Assembly (NCBI GenBank): GCA_021798875.1
Contig: JAJZBN010000016.1
Coordinates: 1 to 41,778, forward strand
DNA: 41,778 bases
Direction: 5' to 3'
Origin: a bacterium
GTDB taxonomy: Bacteria; SZUA-79; Acidulodesulfobacterales; Acidulodesulfobacteraceae
The notes below the pieces were generated by a model that did not search any database, was not told the origin of the DNA, and was given only the letters and a program-made list of their open reading frames with translations. The position numbers and the translations under genes are program-made. Numbering within the stretch: position 1 is the first letter of the stretch; each line of letters begins with the position of its first letter. Below, piece after piece: positions 28,575 to 37,540 of the stretch.

Positions 28575-28976
28575 ATGAAAAAGTTTATCTTAACCGCATT
28601 AGTTATCTTATCCGCATTAGTTGCGTTTAATCTTCTGACTCCGTCTTCGGCAAACGCTAAAACGGCCGTTAATAATTCAAAATTGATAGCTCAAGGAAAA
28701 AAATTATTTTATTCCAAAAGCATAGGGACAAACGGTTTTTCATGCGCTACATGCCATGTTTACAGCGCAGGAACTTATATCAACTTGCACGGCAAAGCTA
28801 TGGTTATCAGACCTGTTAAAAACGCAGCCGAACAGATAGCAAAATTCGATAAGATGCACCATATGAAAATGACGGTTCAAGACAAAGTGAATATGTGCGA
28901 TAAATTTGCGCTAAAAGGGCATTTAACAAAAAATCAGCTTACCGCATTGACCGCTTACGTAAGTTCCTTAAAATAA
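28575..28976 (+). CDS. Small periplasmic monoheme cytochrome c
   Basis: This 133-residue protein has a signal peptide ending near A28 (SSANA, then K29) and one c-type heme site, C57-A-T-C60-H61. The distal ligand is probably one of several later methionines (MVIRP, or the KMHHMKM cluster near 93-99). A second short motif, VNMCDKFALKG, recalls the C-terminal part of class I cytochromes c; the family could not be named more closely. It has its own strong ribosome site and is followed by a strong terminator, so it is monocistronic and probably well expressed. The redox partner is unknown. Confidence 0.85.
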   Translation: MKKFILTALVILSALVAFNLLTPSSANAKTAVNNSKLIAQGKKLFYSKSIGTNGFSCATCHVYSAGTYINLHGKAMVIRPVKNAAEQIAKFDKMHHMKMTVQDKVNMCDKFALKGHLTKNQLTALTAYVSSLK

Positions 28977-29003
28977 CGTTTATTTCATTATATAAACAAC
29001 TTA

Positions 29004-29045
29004 AAAGCGCTTTCATTATTATTACGAAAGCGCTTTAATTTTTTT
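29004..29045 (+). terminator. Intrinsic terminator after the cytochrome c gene
   Basis: An 11-bp perfect stem, AAAGCGCTTTC (29004-29014) with GAAAGCGCTTT (29026-29036), has an 11-base loop and is followed by AA and seven T. It isolates the cytochrome gene from the DUF502 gene, which begins 25 bases later. Confidence 0.85.
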
Positions 29046-29069
29046 AAAAAAATAAATATTATAAAATTG

Positions 29070-29666
29070 ATGGGTAAAACTTTTTTTTATAAAATAAGAA
29101 GCAGGTTTATTGCAGGTTTATCGGTAGTTATCCCCGGGGCTTTGACTATTTTTATTATATTTTGGCTGATAAAAGAAATAAATCTTATTTTTAATCCGTT
29201 TTCCGTTTTTCTCGAAAATTATATCCATATTTATATTCCCGACGTTGGTTTGATACTTTTGCTTGTTTTAATTTTAGGTTCGGGCTATCTTATCACTAAT
29301 TTTGCCGGCAGGTCTATTATAAACTTTTACGAAAACGTGATGTTAAAAATCCCGCTCGTAAATTTGCTTTATAAATCTACTAAGCAGTGGGTAGATATAT
29401 TTTCTCCGGGCAAGAGTTCATTTAAAAAATTCGTTTTGGTAAAATATAGCGGCGATAAATTTATATACGGCTTTTTAACTTCAGCTACCGGAATAAAAAC
29501 CGGCGGCAAAGACGAATATGCCGTAGTGTATGTACCTACTAACCATTTATATATAGGAATGAATATTATAGCAAAAAAAGAAGATATAATCGATACGGGA
29601 TTAAAAATAGAGCAGGGTATCCAGATAGTTCTTTCGGCCGGAATAGCGTTTCCGGATAGTTTGTAA
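29070..29666 (+). CDS. DUF502 family membrane protein
   Basis: A 198-residue protein with two hydrophobic segments, about 14-36 (GLSVVIPGALTIFIIFWLI) and about 55-77, then a soluble domain with the DUF502 pattern IPLVNLLYKSTKQWVDIFSP, FKKFVLVKY and YVPTNHLYIG. The molecular function of this widespread inner-membrane family is not settled. ATG 29070 is chosen over TTG 29067. TATTAT (29057-29062) is 7 bases before it and no ribosome site is seen, so this may be another near-leaderless start. It is 15 bases before rsmE. Confidence 0.8.
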   Translation: MGKTFFYKIRSRFIAGLSVVIPGALTIFIIFWLIKEINLIFNPFSVFLENYIHIYIPDVGLILLLVLILGSGYLITNFAGRSIINFYENVMLKIPLVNLLYKSTKQWVDIFSPGKSSFKKFVLVKYSGDKFIYGFLTSATGIKTGGKDEYAVVYVPTNHLYIGMNIIAKKEDIIDTGLKIEQGIQIVLSAGIAFPDSL

Positions 29667-29681
29667 AACTTTTGACGTAAA

Positions 29682-30428
29682 ATGCATAACAGATTCTTTA
29701 TCGAAGAAAAAATAGAAGCGGACGCCAAAATTTCCGGAAAAAAAATAGTTTTAGAATCTATAACTTCGCATATTAAAGCATTTAGAAAACAAACCGGTTC
29801 AAAAATTTTGCTTTACGACGGCGCAGGATCGGTGTTTTCCGCAGTAATTGTCGAAATTTCTAAAAGAAACGTAGTTTTAGAACTATCTTCCGTCGATAGA
29901 TATAACGAAGGCGGACGTAAAATAAATATTTTTTTGCCGTTAATTACTTCGCATATTATGGATCAGTTAATCGCAAGGATTTGCGAGCTTGAAATAAGCG
30001 CAGTGATTCCCGTTGTCACAGAAAGATCGATAGTTTTAAAAAACAGAAAAGAGATAGATTCGAAGATGTCTAAATGGGATAAGATTTCCAAAGGCGCTAT
30101 GATAATCGCGGGAAAAAATTTTTCTACGAAGATAAAAGAACCCGAAACATTAGAAAACGCATTTAAAGCGGCAGAAAATTACGGCGTAAAACTCATAGCC
30201 GTACCTAAGGCAGAGATGTATCTTAAAAAATATTTAGAATCTTTTGATTTTAACAAAAAAGATATTTCTATGGGAATTTTCATAGGTCCCGAAGGCGATT
30301 TTTCGGCATCCGAGTTAGAACTTTCCAAAAAATACGGATTGACGCAGGTTAAGCTGACCGATTACGTTATGAGTACTTTCACGGCTTCTATTTATTCGGT
30401 TTCCAATTTAATATGTTATTCGCACTAA
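29682..30428 (+). CDS. rsmE: 16S rRNA m3U1498 methyltransferase, divergent RsmE
   Basis: RsmE methylates U1498 of 16S rRNA. The 248 residues fit the family: an N-terminal PUA-like domain (HNRFFIEEKIEADAKISGKK), QLIARICELEISAVIPVVTER, and the SPOUT knot IGPEGDFSASELELSKKYGL. The knot end is unusual. Where most RsmE proteins read like LGxRILRTETA, this one has LTDYVMSTFTA, replacing the arginine and glutamate. It may still be active or have altered function. It has no ribosome site, 15 bases after the DUF502 stop. Confidence 0.8.
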   Translation: MHNRFFIEEKIEADAKISGKKIVLESITSHIKAFRKQTGSKILLYDGAGSVFSAVIVEISKRNVVLELSSVDRYNEGGRKINIFLPLITSHIMDQLIARICELEISAVIPVVTERSIVLKNRKEIDSKMSKWDKISKGAMIIAGKNFSTKIKEPETLENAFKAAENYGVKLIAVPKAEMYLKKYLESFDFNKKDISMGIFIGPEGDFSASELELSKKYGLTQVKLTDYVMSTFTASIYSVSNLICYSH

Positions 30429-30443
30429 AAACATTAATATATT

Positions 30444-33400
30444 ATGCATCTTAAATATATAGAACTTTTCGGTTTTAAAACATTTCCGGATAAAATAAGA
30501 ATACCGTTCGACAAAGGCATAAACGTTATAGTCGGTCCTAACGGATGCGGTAAAACGAATATCGTCGATGCCGTTAGATTTATTCTCGGAGAGCAGAATC
30601 TTAAAGAATTAAGATTGAAAAGCATGAACGATATAATATTTCACGGCTCTAATATAAGAAACGGCTCATCCGTCGCTTTGTGCAGAGGCGTTTTCGATAA
30701 CGGCGGCGGAAGTTTTAAATATAAAGATTTTTCGGAAGTAATGGTCGAGCGGAGACATTTCAAAAACAAAGAAACGGAATATAAAATAAACGGAATTTCC
30801 GTACCTTACAGGGAATATTTAGATTTTTTCAACGAAAGCGGGTTATCTAAGCATTATTCCATAATAGATTCCTATAAAATTAACGCTTTGCTAAATTTCA
30901 AACCGGCAGAATTGCGTTTATTTTTTGAAGAAGCTTCCGGAATTACAAAATATAAGATTCAGAAAAAATCGGCTTCTAAAAAACTTGAAGCAGCAGTAAA
31001 TAATCTTTTAAGAATAGGCGATATGCTCGGCGAAGTCGAAAGCCGCCTCGAAGATCTTGAAAAATCGGCTAAAAAATTAGAAGAATACCGGCTTGCCGAA
31101 ACCGAAAAAAATCGCTGTGAATACGTATTGTACGTAAGGTCGAAAAATAAAATAATTTCCGATATAAACAAGTATAAGTCGGAACTTGAAATTTATTCGG
31201 CGCAGCTTGCAGAAGCGGACGCTCTCATTGCTTCTCTATTAGGCATACTAACAGATGCCAAAACTTCGTTCGACGATATAGAAAAAACTTATAAAACAGC
31301 GGCAAACGAAAAGAACAGCCGCTTGATTGAACTTGCAAAACTCGGTTCGGATATAGAATATTTAGAAATAAAAATTAAAGACATGGAGTCCGAAATAACA
31401 AAAAAAACAAAAGAAGCGGACGAGCAGGACGAATCGCGCAAAAGAAACGCCGAAAAATTGACGGTGTTGAAGGAAAAACTTATGAACGACGAATCCAATT
31501 TCAAAAATCTTAACGAAAAATTAAATATAGCGTCAGAATCGCTTTCCGAAAAAAAAGAGTTTATGATGAAAATCAAAGGCATCCTTGCGGATATCGAAGA
31601 CGAAATTTTAGATATAGTCGAAAAATCACAAAACGGAAAAAACAAAATTATTTTTATAGATAAAAATATTAAAAACATAGAAGCAAAAATTATAGAAACG
31701 CAAAATAATTCCGACAAAATTTCCGCAGAATTAGAAGATGCGGAAATTTCTTTTAATCAAAAAACCAAAGATTTAAACGAGAATAATCTGTCCGCCGAAA
31801 TTGTTAAAAAGAGATATTCGGATAACGAAGCCGAACTTATGAGGTTAAATAAAGAATTCAATGAATATTTCTCCAAAAAAAACGCTTTAGAAAAAGAGCT
31901 TATAAAAGTTAATATTGAAATAAATAAACTTAAAGAATTTATCGGAAACAGGGAAGGATTTTCCGAAGGCGTAAAAGATTTTCTTAAATCAAAAAAAGAT
32001 TACGACGTATTCCCTTTATCGGACGCTATAGAAATCGAAGCCGGTTTTGAAAATGCGGCGGCGGCAAGTTTCGGAGACGTATTGGAAACGGTTATATTAG
32101 ACGGCATAGACTATGCAAGAAAAGCGATAGAATATATTAATGCAGATAAAAGAGGGAAAATTAAAATATATATTCCGGGAAAAAATAAAAATAAAAACGA
32201 TGCAGAAAGCGGCGGCTTAGAATGCGAAATTTGCAATGAGTTAGGACTTGTTCCTATAAAAGAAAAAATTAAATTAAATTATAAAAATATATCGTTTGAA
32301 GACATAGGTAAAGATTTTTATTACTGCGAAGACAAAAATAAAATTTTAGACTATATAGAACGCAATAATTTTTTTCCAGAAGTCTATATAATAACCGAAG
32401 ACGGGTCGATATTTACCCCCGACGGTTTTATAACCGCCGGAAAAGATAAAGAAGACGACGGCGCAAATCTTTTTATGAATAAAAATAAACTGTACGAATA
32501 TTCCGCATCGGAAGCGTTAAAAAGAGAGGAGCTTAAATCCATAGAATCCTCTTTGATTTCCGTCCAGTCTAAAATTAAAGAACATACGGAAATAAAGGAA
32601 AAGTTAAACGGCGAAATCAGAACTTTAGAAATGACGAATCTTACCATAGAAAACGACCTGAAGCATATTAAAAACATAGTCGAAAAATCAAAGGAAAGAA
32701 TCAATATATTAATAAGGGAATCGGCAAACTTGGAAAAAGAAAAACAGAACGAATATCGGGAAAAAGAGGAATTGCATGATGAAATAGCTTTGTTTGAAAG
32801 CGAATATAAATTAAAAAACGCAGCAAAAAACGAAGAAGAGCAAAAATTAGTGGCGGCGGAAAAAGATTTGGAAAAAATAAAAGAGGAAGAAACCGCTTTA
32901 AGAATAGAGATTAACTCTGCGGTACAAAATATAAATTTTTTAAAGAAACAGATAAAAGACATGGAATATAACCTGTCGAATTACGATAAAAGAATTAACT
33001 CTTTGCGCGAACAGAAAGAAAAATATGTGCAGGAGATTAATGCCGCATCCGATGATTTATCGGCAAAAAGAAAAAGTATCGAAGCTCTTAATTTATCGAT
33101 TAAAGAGGCTGATACCGTTATTAAAGAGTCCGAAGTTAAATTAGAATCGTTAAAAGAAAAAATTACGGCAACCGAAAAAGACATTGAAAGAGCAAACGGA
33201 CGAAAGTCGGATATCGAAAAAAAACAGAACTCTCTGCAGGCTTATATAAATATAAATAACGAAAAACTTGCCGAAATAGACTCTAATAATGCCGCCGTCC
33301 GTTTATCGGGCGGACTTTCCGAGGAAGATAAATTTTTTATAGACGGCATTGCGGATTTAAGCGATAATAATATTAAGAAAAACATCGAAGAGCTTTCGTT

Positions 33401-34070
33401 AAAAATTAAAGAAATCGGCAACGTGAATATGAATGCCGACGAAGAATATAAGGCGGCGCTTGAACGCTCCGACTTCCTCGGAAAACAGAAAAAAGATTTA
33501 GAAACATCAATCGACACGCTTAACGGTATAATTAAAAAATTAGATACCGTATCTAAAGAAAAATTTAAATCCAGCATGAACGATATAAGACAAAAATTTA
33601 AAGAGCTTTTCGTTTTTCTGTTTGGAGGCGGCAACGCCGATATATTGAGCGTCGTTTCAAAGGTTTCGGAAGAATTAGAATTTGACGAGGGTCAAAAATT
33701 AGAAGCAAATAAAAAAGAGACGGACATCGAAGAAACTCAGGGAATGGAAATAAACGTCCAGATACCAGGAAAGAAATTTACCGGAATTAATATTTTATCT
33801 CAGGGCGAAAGGGTTCTGGTAGCCGTAAGCCTTTTATTTGCTATATTTTTAACTAAAAAAACTCCGTTCTGTGTTATAGACGAGGTTGACGCTCCGTTAG
33901 ATTTTGCCAACAACGCCAGATATAACAAATTAATCGAGGAAATATCGAACTATTCCCAGATAATTATGGTAACGCATAACAAAAAATCTATGGAAGTCGG
34001 TAAAAATATATTCGGAGTAACATCTAAGCATCCGGGTATTTCGGGTATAGTGTCCGTTGCGATGAATTAA
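30444..34070 (+). CDS. smc: Chromosome segregation ATPase SMC
   Basis: SMC is the condensin ATPase that compacts and separates chromosomes with ScpA and ScpB (not here). The 1208-residue protein has the Walker A GPNGCGKT at 31-38, long coiled coils (about 165-500 and 660-1010), a hinge at about 505-650 with LETVILDGIDYARKAIEYIN, and Walker B FCVIDEVDAPLD with D1146/E1147. The ABC signature reads LSQGE (1118-1122) instead of the usual LSGGE. Start ATG 30444 has no ribosome site but matches the family start MHLKYIELFGFKTF. Confidence 0.95.
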   Translation: MHLKYIELFGFKTFPDKIRIPFDKGINVIVGPNGCGKTNIVDAVRFILGEQNLKELRLKSMNDIIFHGSNIRNGSSVALCRGVFDNGGGSFKYKDFSEVMVERRHFKNKETEYKINGISVPYREYLDFFNESGLSKHYSIIDSYKINALLNFKPAELRLFFEEASGITKYKIQKKSASKKLEAAVNNLLRIGDMLGEVESRLEDLEKSAKKLEEYRLAETEKNRCEYVLYVRSKNKIISDINKYKSELEIYSAQLAEADALIASLLGILTDAKTSFDDIEKTYKTAANEKNSRLIELAKLGSDIEYLEIKIKDMESEITKKTKEADEQDESRKRNAEKLTVLKEKLMNDESNFKNLNEKLNIASESLSEKKEFMMKIKGILADIEDEILDIVEKSQNGKNKIIFIDKNIKNIEAKIIETQNNSDKISAELEDAEISFNQKTKDLNENNLSAEIVKKRYSDNEAELMRLNKEFNEYFSKKNALEKELIKVNIEINKLKEFIGNREGFSEGVKDFLKSKKDYDVFPLSDAIEIEAGFENAAAASFGDVLETVILDGIDYARKAIEYINADKRGKIKIYIPGKNKNKNDAESGGLECEICNELGLVPIKEKIKLNYKNISFEDIGKDFYYCEDKNKILDYIERNNFFPEVYIITEDGSIFTPDGFITAGKDKEDDGANLFMNKNKLYEYSASEALKREELKSIESSLISVQSKIKEHTEIKEKLNGEIRTLEMTNLTIENDLKHIKNIVEKSKERINILIRESANLEKEKQNEYREKEELHDEIALFESEYKLKNAAKNEEEQKLVAAEKDLEKIKEEETALRIEINSAVQNINFLKKQIKDMEYNLSNYDKRINSLREQKEKYVQEINAASDDLSAKRKSIEALNLSIKEADTVIKESEVKLESLKEKITATEKDIERANGRKSDIEKKQNSLQAYININNEKLAEIDSNNAAVRLSGGLSEEDKFFIDGIADLSDNNIKKNIEELSLKIKEIGNVNMNADEEYKAALERSDFLGKQKKDLETSIDTLNGIIKKLDTVSKEKFKSSMNDIRQKFKELFVFLFGGGNADILSVVSKVSEELEFDEGQKLEANKKETDIEETQGMEINVQIPGKKFTGINILSQGERVLVAVSLLFAIFLTKKTPFCVIDEVDAPLDFANNARYNKLIEEISNYSQIIMVTHNKKSMEVGKNIFGVTSKHPGISGIVSVAMN

Positions 34071-34101
34071 ACTCATAAAAAAATAAACGGGAGACAAATT
34101 A

Positions 34102-35013
34102 ATGAAAATATTTGAAAAATTTAAAAATTTAGGGGAAAGCCTTAAAAAAACCAAGCAGGAATTGTCTAATAAGATAAGTTCTATTTTCGGCGCCGGCAAA
34201 ATAGATGCCGCCGATATCGAAAAAATAGAAGAAGCGCTTGTTCTGTCGGATATTTCATATAAAACCGCCGAAGAATTAATAGAAAGCGTTAAAAAAAGAC
34301 TTGCAAAAAATAAAGACTTGACGGCCGATATTATAAAGCAGGCATTAAAAGACGAAGTGGGCGATAAAATATCCGTTAAATTTCCTGAAATTAAAGACGG
34401 AAACGATAAAAATATTTTTATAATAGTCGGCGTTAACGGAGTTGGAAAAACGACGACCGTGGGGAAACTCGGCAAATATTACGCAGACAGGGGCAAAAAA
34501 GTTATCATAGCTGCATGCGATACTTTCAGGGCTGCCGGAAAAGAACAGATAGAGGTCTGGGGGCAGAGAACGGGAATAGAAGTCGTGTCCGGTAAAGAAA
34601 ATCAAGACCCTGCATCGGTCGCTCACGATGCCGTGCAAAAATTTAAAGAAAAAGATTATAATATTTTACTTATAGACACGGCGGGAAGGCTTCATAACAA
34701 AAAACATCTTATGGAAGAACTTGCTAAAATAAAAAGGGTAATATCTAAATCTTACGGCAGCGAACCGGATGAAATTTTTATAGTTATAGATGCAGGTTTA
34801 GGGCAAAATTCTTTGGTACAGGTAGAACAGTTTAAGGAAATAGTGAATATTACGGGAGTAATAGTTACGAAATTAGACGGTTCGGCAAAAGGCGGTATAA
34901 TAATAGACATAATAAGCAGGATGAATCTGCCTGTAAGGTTTATAGGAACGGGGGAATCTCCCGAAGATATATCGGAATTTTCCCCCGAAATTTTTAAGGA
35001 TAATCTGCTATAA
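34102..35013 (+). CDS. ftsY: Signal recognition particle receptor FtsY
   Basis: FtsY is the membrane-associated SRP receptor GTPase that delivers ribosomes to SecYEG. The N domain is at about 10-95; the G domain has GVNGVGKT at 110-117, DTFRAAGKEQ, DTAGRLHN, TKLDGSAKGG and GTGESPEDI. At 303 residues it lacks the long acidic A domain of E. coli. GGGAG precedes the ATG. It follows smc by 31 bases, a common smc-ftsY pair, and converges on hsp20. Confidence 0.96.
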   Translation: MKIFEKFKNLGESLKKTKQELSNKISSIFGAGKIDAADIEKIEEALVLSDISYKTAEELIESVKKRLAKNKDLTADIIKQALKDEVGDKISVKFPEIKDGNDKNIFIIVGVNGVGKTTTVGKLGKYYADRGKKVIIAACDTFRAAGKEQIEVWGQRTGIEVVSGKENQDPASVAHDAVQKFKEKDYNILLIDTAGRLHNKKHLMEELAKIKRVISKSYGSEPDEIFIVIDAGLGQNSLVQVEQFKEIVNITGVIVTKLDGSAKGGIIIDIISRMNLPVRFIGTGESPEDISEFSPEIFKDNLL

Positions 35014-35040
35014 CGGTCTATTTATTATCGCAGTTGCATT

Positions 35041-35466
35041 TCATTTAATCTCGATTTTTTTCGGCGACAAAGCTTTACTTTTTTTCAAAGTAACTTCAAG
35101 CACTCCGTTTTTAAGTTCGGCGTTTGCATTTTCTTTGTCTGCTTCCGACGGAAGATCTATTATTCTGTAAAAAGAACCGTACTGTATCTCCTGCCGGTAG
35201 AAATTTTCCTTTTTCTCTTCCTTTTCCTGTTTGTGTTCGCCCTTTATAGTCAGCTGGTCGCCGTTAACCTCGATTACTATGTTTTCTTTGGGTATTCCCG
35301 GAACTTGCGCTTTTACGATAATGTTTTCGTCCTGTTCGACGACGTCCACCGCAGGTTCTATATAACCGGCCGTGTTTCTGACTGCAGGACTAAAAAAGTC
35401 GAAAAAGCTTTTTTCAATCTCGTTCCTGATAGGATAAAAAGGATCAAATTTAACAAGTTTTTTCAT
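35041..35466 (-). CDS. Small heat shock protein, Hsp20/alpha-crystallin family
   Basis: This ATP-independent holdase protects unfolding proteins. In its 141 residues the alpha-crystallin domain spans about 38-130 (VDVVEQDENIIVKAQVPGIP, then KNGVLEVTLKK), and the C-terminus has the I-x-I type anchor KKIEIK. It is the only gene on the minus strand. A strong AAGGAGGT site (35474-35481 on the + strand as ACCTCCTT) precedes its ATG. Between its end and ftsY are only 27 bases with no obvious terminator. Confidence 0.93.
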   Translation of the reverse strand: MKKLVKFDPFYPIRNEIEKSFFDFFSPAVRNTAGYIEPAVDVVEQDENIIVKAQVPGIPKENIVIEVNGDQLTIKGEHKQEKEEKKENFYRQEIQYGSFYRIIDLPSEADKENANAELKNGVLEVTLKKSKALSPKKIEIK

Positions 35467-35518
35467 AGTTCAAACCTCCTTATTCTTTGAAATCTAAGTA
35501 TTTTTACTTTCTATTTTA

Positions 35519-35547
35519 AATATACCATAAAATTTTTATTTTTCAAG
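35519..35547 (-). promoter_or_regulatory. Promoter of hsp20
   Basis: Read on the minus strand, CTTGAAA (35541-35547) and TATATT (35519-35524) are 16 bases apart, counted from the last six bases TTGAAA. This fits sigma70. CTTGAAA is also the exact -35 of the heat-shock sigma32 consensus, but no CCCCAT-type -10 follows. Confidence 0.45.
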
Positions 35548-35557
35548 TTATATTGAA

Positions 35558-35586
35558 TTGAATATTTTATTTTATTTATATATAAT
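35558..35586 (+). promoter_or_regulatory. Promoter of the pilB pilus locus
   Basis: TTGAAT (35558-35563), a 17-base spacer and TATAAT (35581-35586). The expected start near 35593 gives a leader of about 25 bases with GGGGA (35609-35613) before ATG 35618. It diverges from the hsp20 promoter in the same gap. Confidence 0.6.
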
Positions 35587-35617
35587 CGACTTAATATCGA
35601 TTTGTGACGGGGACGAA

Positions 35618-37384
35618 ATGGGAACGATAATAAACCACGTATCTAAGACTAAGAAATTAGGTGAAGTGCTTATAGATGCAGGGCTGTTAAACCCTACAAA
35701 CCTTGAAAAAGCCCTGTCGGAAGCAAAAAAACGCAATATGAGGCTCGGCAATGCCCTTATCTCTCTGGGAATAATTTCCGAAGATAAGATGCTGGACGCT
35801 CTTTCTTCTCAACTTTCTTTAAGAAAAATAGATTTATCGAAAACTATCGTCGATCCCGCCATAGGCAAATTAGTACCGGAAAGGCTTGCAAGACAGTTTA
35901 AAATGGTGCCGGTTACTATGGTAGGGGACGTTCTTACGGTAGCGCTATCCGATCCTTTGAACGTTTTTGCTTTAGACGCGCTGAAAAGAGACGTTAACGC
36001 AAATATAGAAATAGCGCTTTCAAACGAAAGAGATATTTTAAAAGCCATTGATTACGTCTGGACGGCAAAAGAAGTATCCAAGGCCGCCGCCGGTCAAACG
36101 GTAGTTTCCGCGGACGCTTTCAACTTCGGCGCGGTTGGCGGACGGCAGGCTATGCCCGAAGCAGTCCAATCCGCTTCTTTTGCTTCGGCGGCCTCCGGTG
36201 CGGCGCAAAAAGACGATTCCGTAAACGACGTAAATATTATCAAATTAGTTAATTTTATTATATTTTCCGGAGCTAAAAGCAGAGCTTCCGACATACACAT
36301 AGAGCCTTTGGAAGACGAAATAATAGTAAGGGAAAGGATAGACGGAGAACTTGTCAAAGTAAAAGAAATTCCTATACAACTGCTTAACTCTATTATAGCA
36401 AGGATTAAAATAATGGCGAATATGGATATTGCCGAAAAAAGAAATCCGCAGGATTCAAGATTCGATATAAACATAGGCGAAAAAAATTTAGACGTAAGGG
36501 TTTCAGTCGTGCCTACCATAAACGGCGAAAAAGTAGTTTTCAGGCTTCTCGATAAATCTTCAAAAGTCGCCAAAGTTTCGGAATCGTCTATAGATAAGAA
36601 CGATAAAGATAAAATTCTAAAAATAATATATAAAAAATACGGCCTGTTTTTAATAAGCGGTCCTACGGGTTCTGGTAAAACTACCACGGCTTATTCCGTT
36701 ATATCTGAATTAAACGATATACGCAAAAACATTATTACCGTCGAAGACCCCGTAGAATATAAGATGCGCTACGTTAATCAGATAGAAGTCAACCAGAAAG
36801 GGGGTGTCGGTTTCGCTGAGGCGTTAAGGGCAGTTTTAAGACAGGACCCTGATATTATATTAGTAGGCGAAATAAGAGACGAAGAAACCGCCAGAATTGC
36901 AATTCAGGCGGCTTTGACCGGACATTTCGTAGTATCGACCATTCACACGCAAGACGCCTCAAGCGCTGTATCGAGGCTCATAGATATGGGTATAGAGCCT
37001 TTTTTGATTTCGTCTTCAGTCGCCGGAATTATAGGACAGAGGCTGATAAAAAAACTGTGCGACAACTGCAAAAAACCTTATACGCCGGAACCCGAACTGT
37101 TAAAAGAACTTGGTATTAATCCCGCAGCAAATTATACTTTCTATAAAGAAACCGGATGCGATTTGTGCCGCGATACCGGTTTCCACGGAAGGCTAAGCAT
37201 TCAGGAGATACTCGTTCCTACGAGAAACATACAAAAACTTATTATAGAAAAAGCGGATTCCACCCAAATAAGGTCTCAGGCTATAAAAGAAGGTTTTATA
37301 CCCCTGCGAACAGCGGGATTAAAAAAACTCATGGAAGGCGTTACGACTTTGGAAGAAGTGCTGCAGGCCACGCAGGATGTATGA
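35618..37384 (+). CDS. pilB: Type IV pilus extension ATPase PilB (GspE family)
   Basis: PilB hydrolyses ATP to polymerise pilin. The 588 residues carry an N-terminal GspE/MshEN domain (LGEVLIDAGLLNPTNLEKAL, then MRLGNALISLGIISEDKML), Walker A GPTGSGKTT from 348, the Asp box VEDPVEYKM, Walker B DIILVGEIRDEETA, and a tetracysteine zinc motif C481/C484 and C514/C517 (CDNC, CDLC). TTG 35558 would add 20 hydrophobic residues but lies in the promoter -35, so ATG 35618 is used. An MshE or GspE identity is possible; the nearby MSHA-like pilin fits MshE. Confidence 0.93.
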   Translation: MGTIINHVSKTKKLGEVLIDAGLLNPTNLEKALSEAKKRNMRLGNALISLGIISEDKMLDALSSQLSLRKIDLSKTIVDPAIGKLVPERLARQFKMVPVTMVGDVLTVALSDPLNVFALDALKRDVNANIEIALSNERDILKAIDYVWTAKEVSKAAAGQTVVSADAFNFGAVGGRQAMPEAVQSASFASAASGAAQKDDSVNDVNIIKLVNFIIFSGAKSRASDIHIEPLEDEIIVRERIDGELVKVKEIPIQLLNSIIARIKIMANMDIAEKRNPQDSRFDINIGEKNLDVRVSVVPTINGEKVVFRLLDKSSKVAKVSESSIDKNDKDKILKIIYKKYGLFLISGPTGSGKTTTAYSVISELNDIRKNIITVEDPVEYKMRYVNQIEVNQKGGVGFAEALRAVLRQDPDIILVGEIRDEETARIAIQAALTGHFVVSTIHTQDASSAVSRLIDMGIEPFLISSSVAGIIGQRLIKKLCDNCKKPYTPEPELLKELGINPAANYTFYKETGCDLCRDTGFHGRLSIQEILVPTRNIQKLIIEKADSTQIRSQAIKEGFIPLRTAGLKKLMEGVTTLEEVLQATQDV

Positions 37385-37540
37385 GCATATAATAATGATA
37401 ATATAATAATATATATAGTATATAGTATATTTTATAATACATTATAGCATAATTATTTATAGCGGAACGGCATATTTAGCTTATCTTTACAAATTTAATA
37501 TTTTAAAATTATAATTTAATAAAAAATTCAGTAAAAAAGT
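37385..37540. other. AT-rich gap between pilB and pilC
   Basis: This 156-base gap is almost pure A and T in its first 90 bases, with short imperfect repeats of TATAGTATA and several TATAAT-like hexamers (for example around 37430 and 37510). It has no coding signal and no hairpin with T-tract. It may hold a promoter for pilC and the pilins. Confidence 0.5.

Noticed and set aside
32384-32962. Long minus-strand open frame inside smc
   Set aside because: It is the complement of a biased, Lys/Glu-rich coiled-coil gene. It is rich in Ser and Phe with no recognisable domain. Similar frames opposite ftsY, pilB and the ribosomal genes were rejected for the same reason.
35013-35041. Bidirectional terminator between ftsY and hsp20
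   Set aside because: The 27-base gap shows no inverted repeat with T-runs.
37385-37540. Possible small RNA or small gene between pilB and pilC
   Set aside because: It is nearly all A/T with stops in every frame, and has no stable hairpin or ribosome site.
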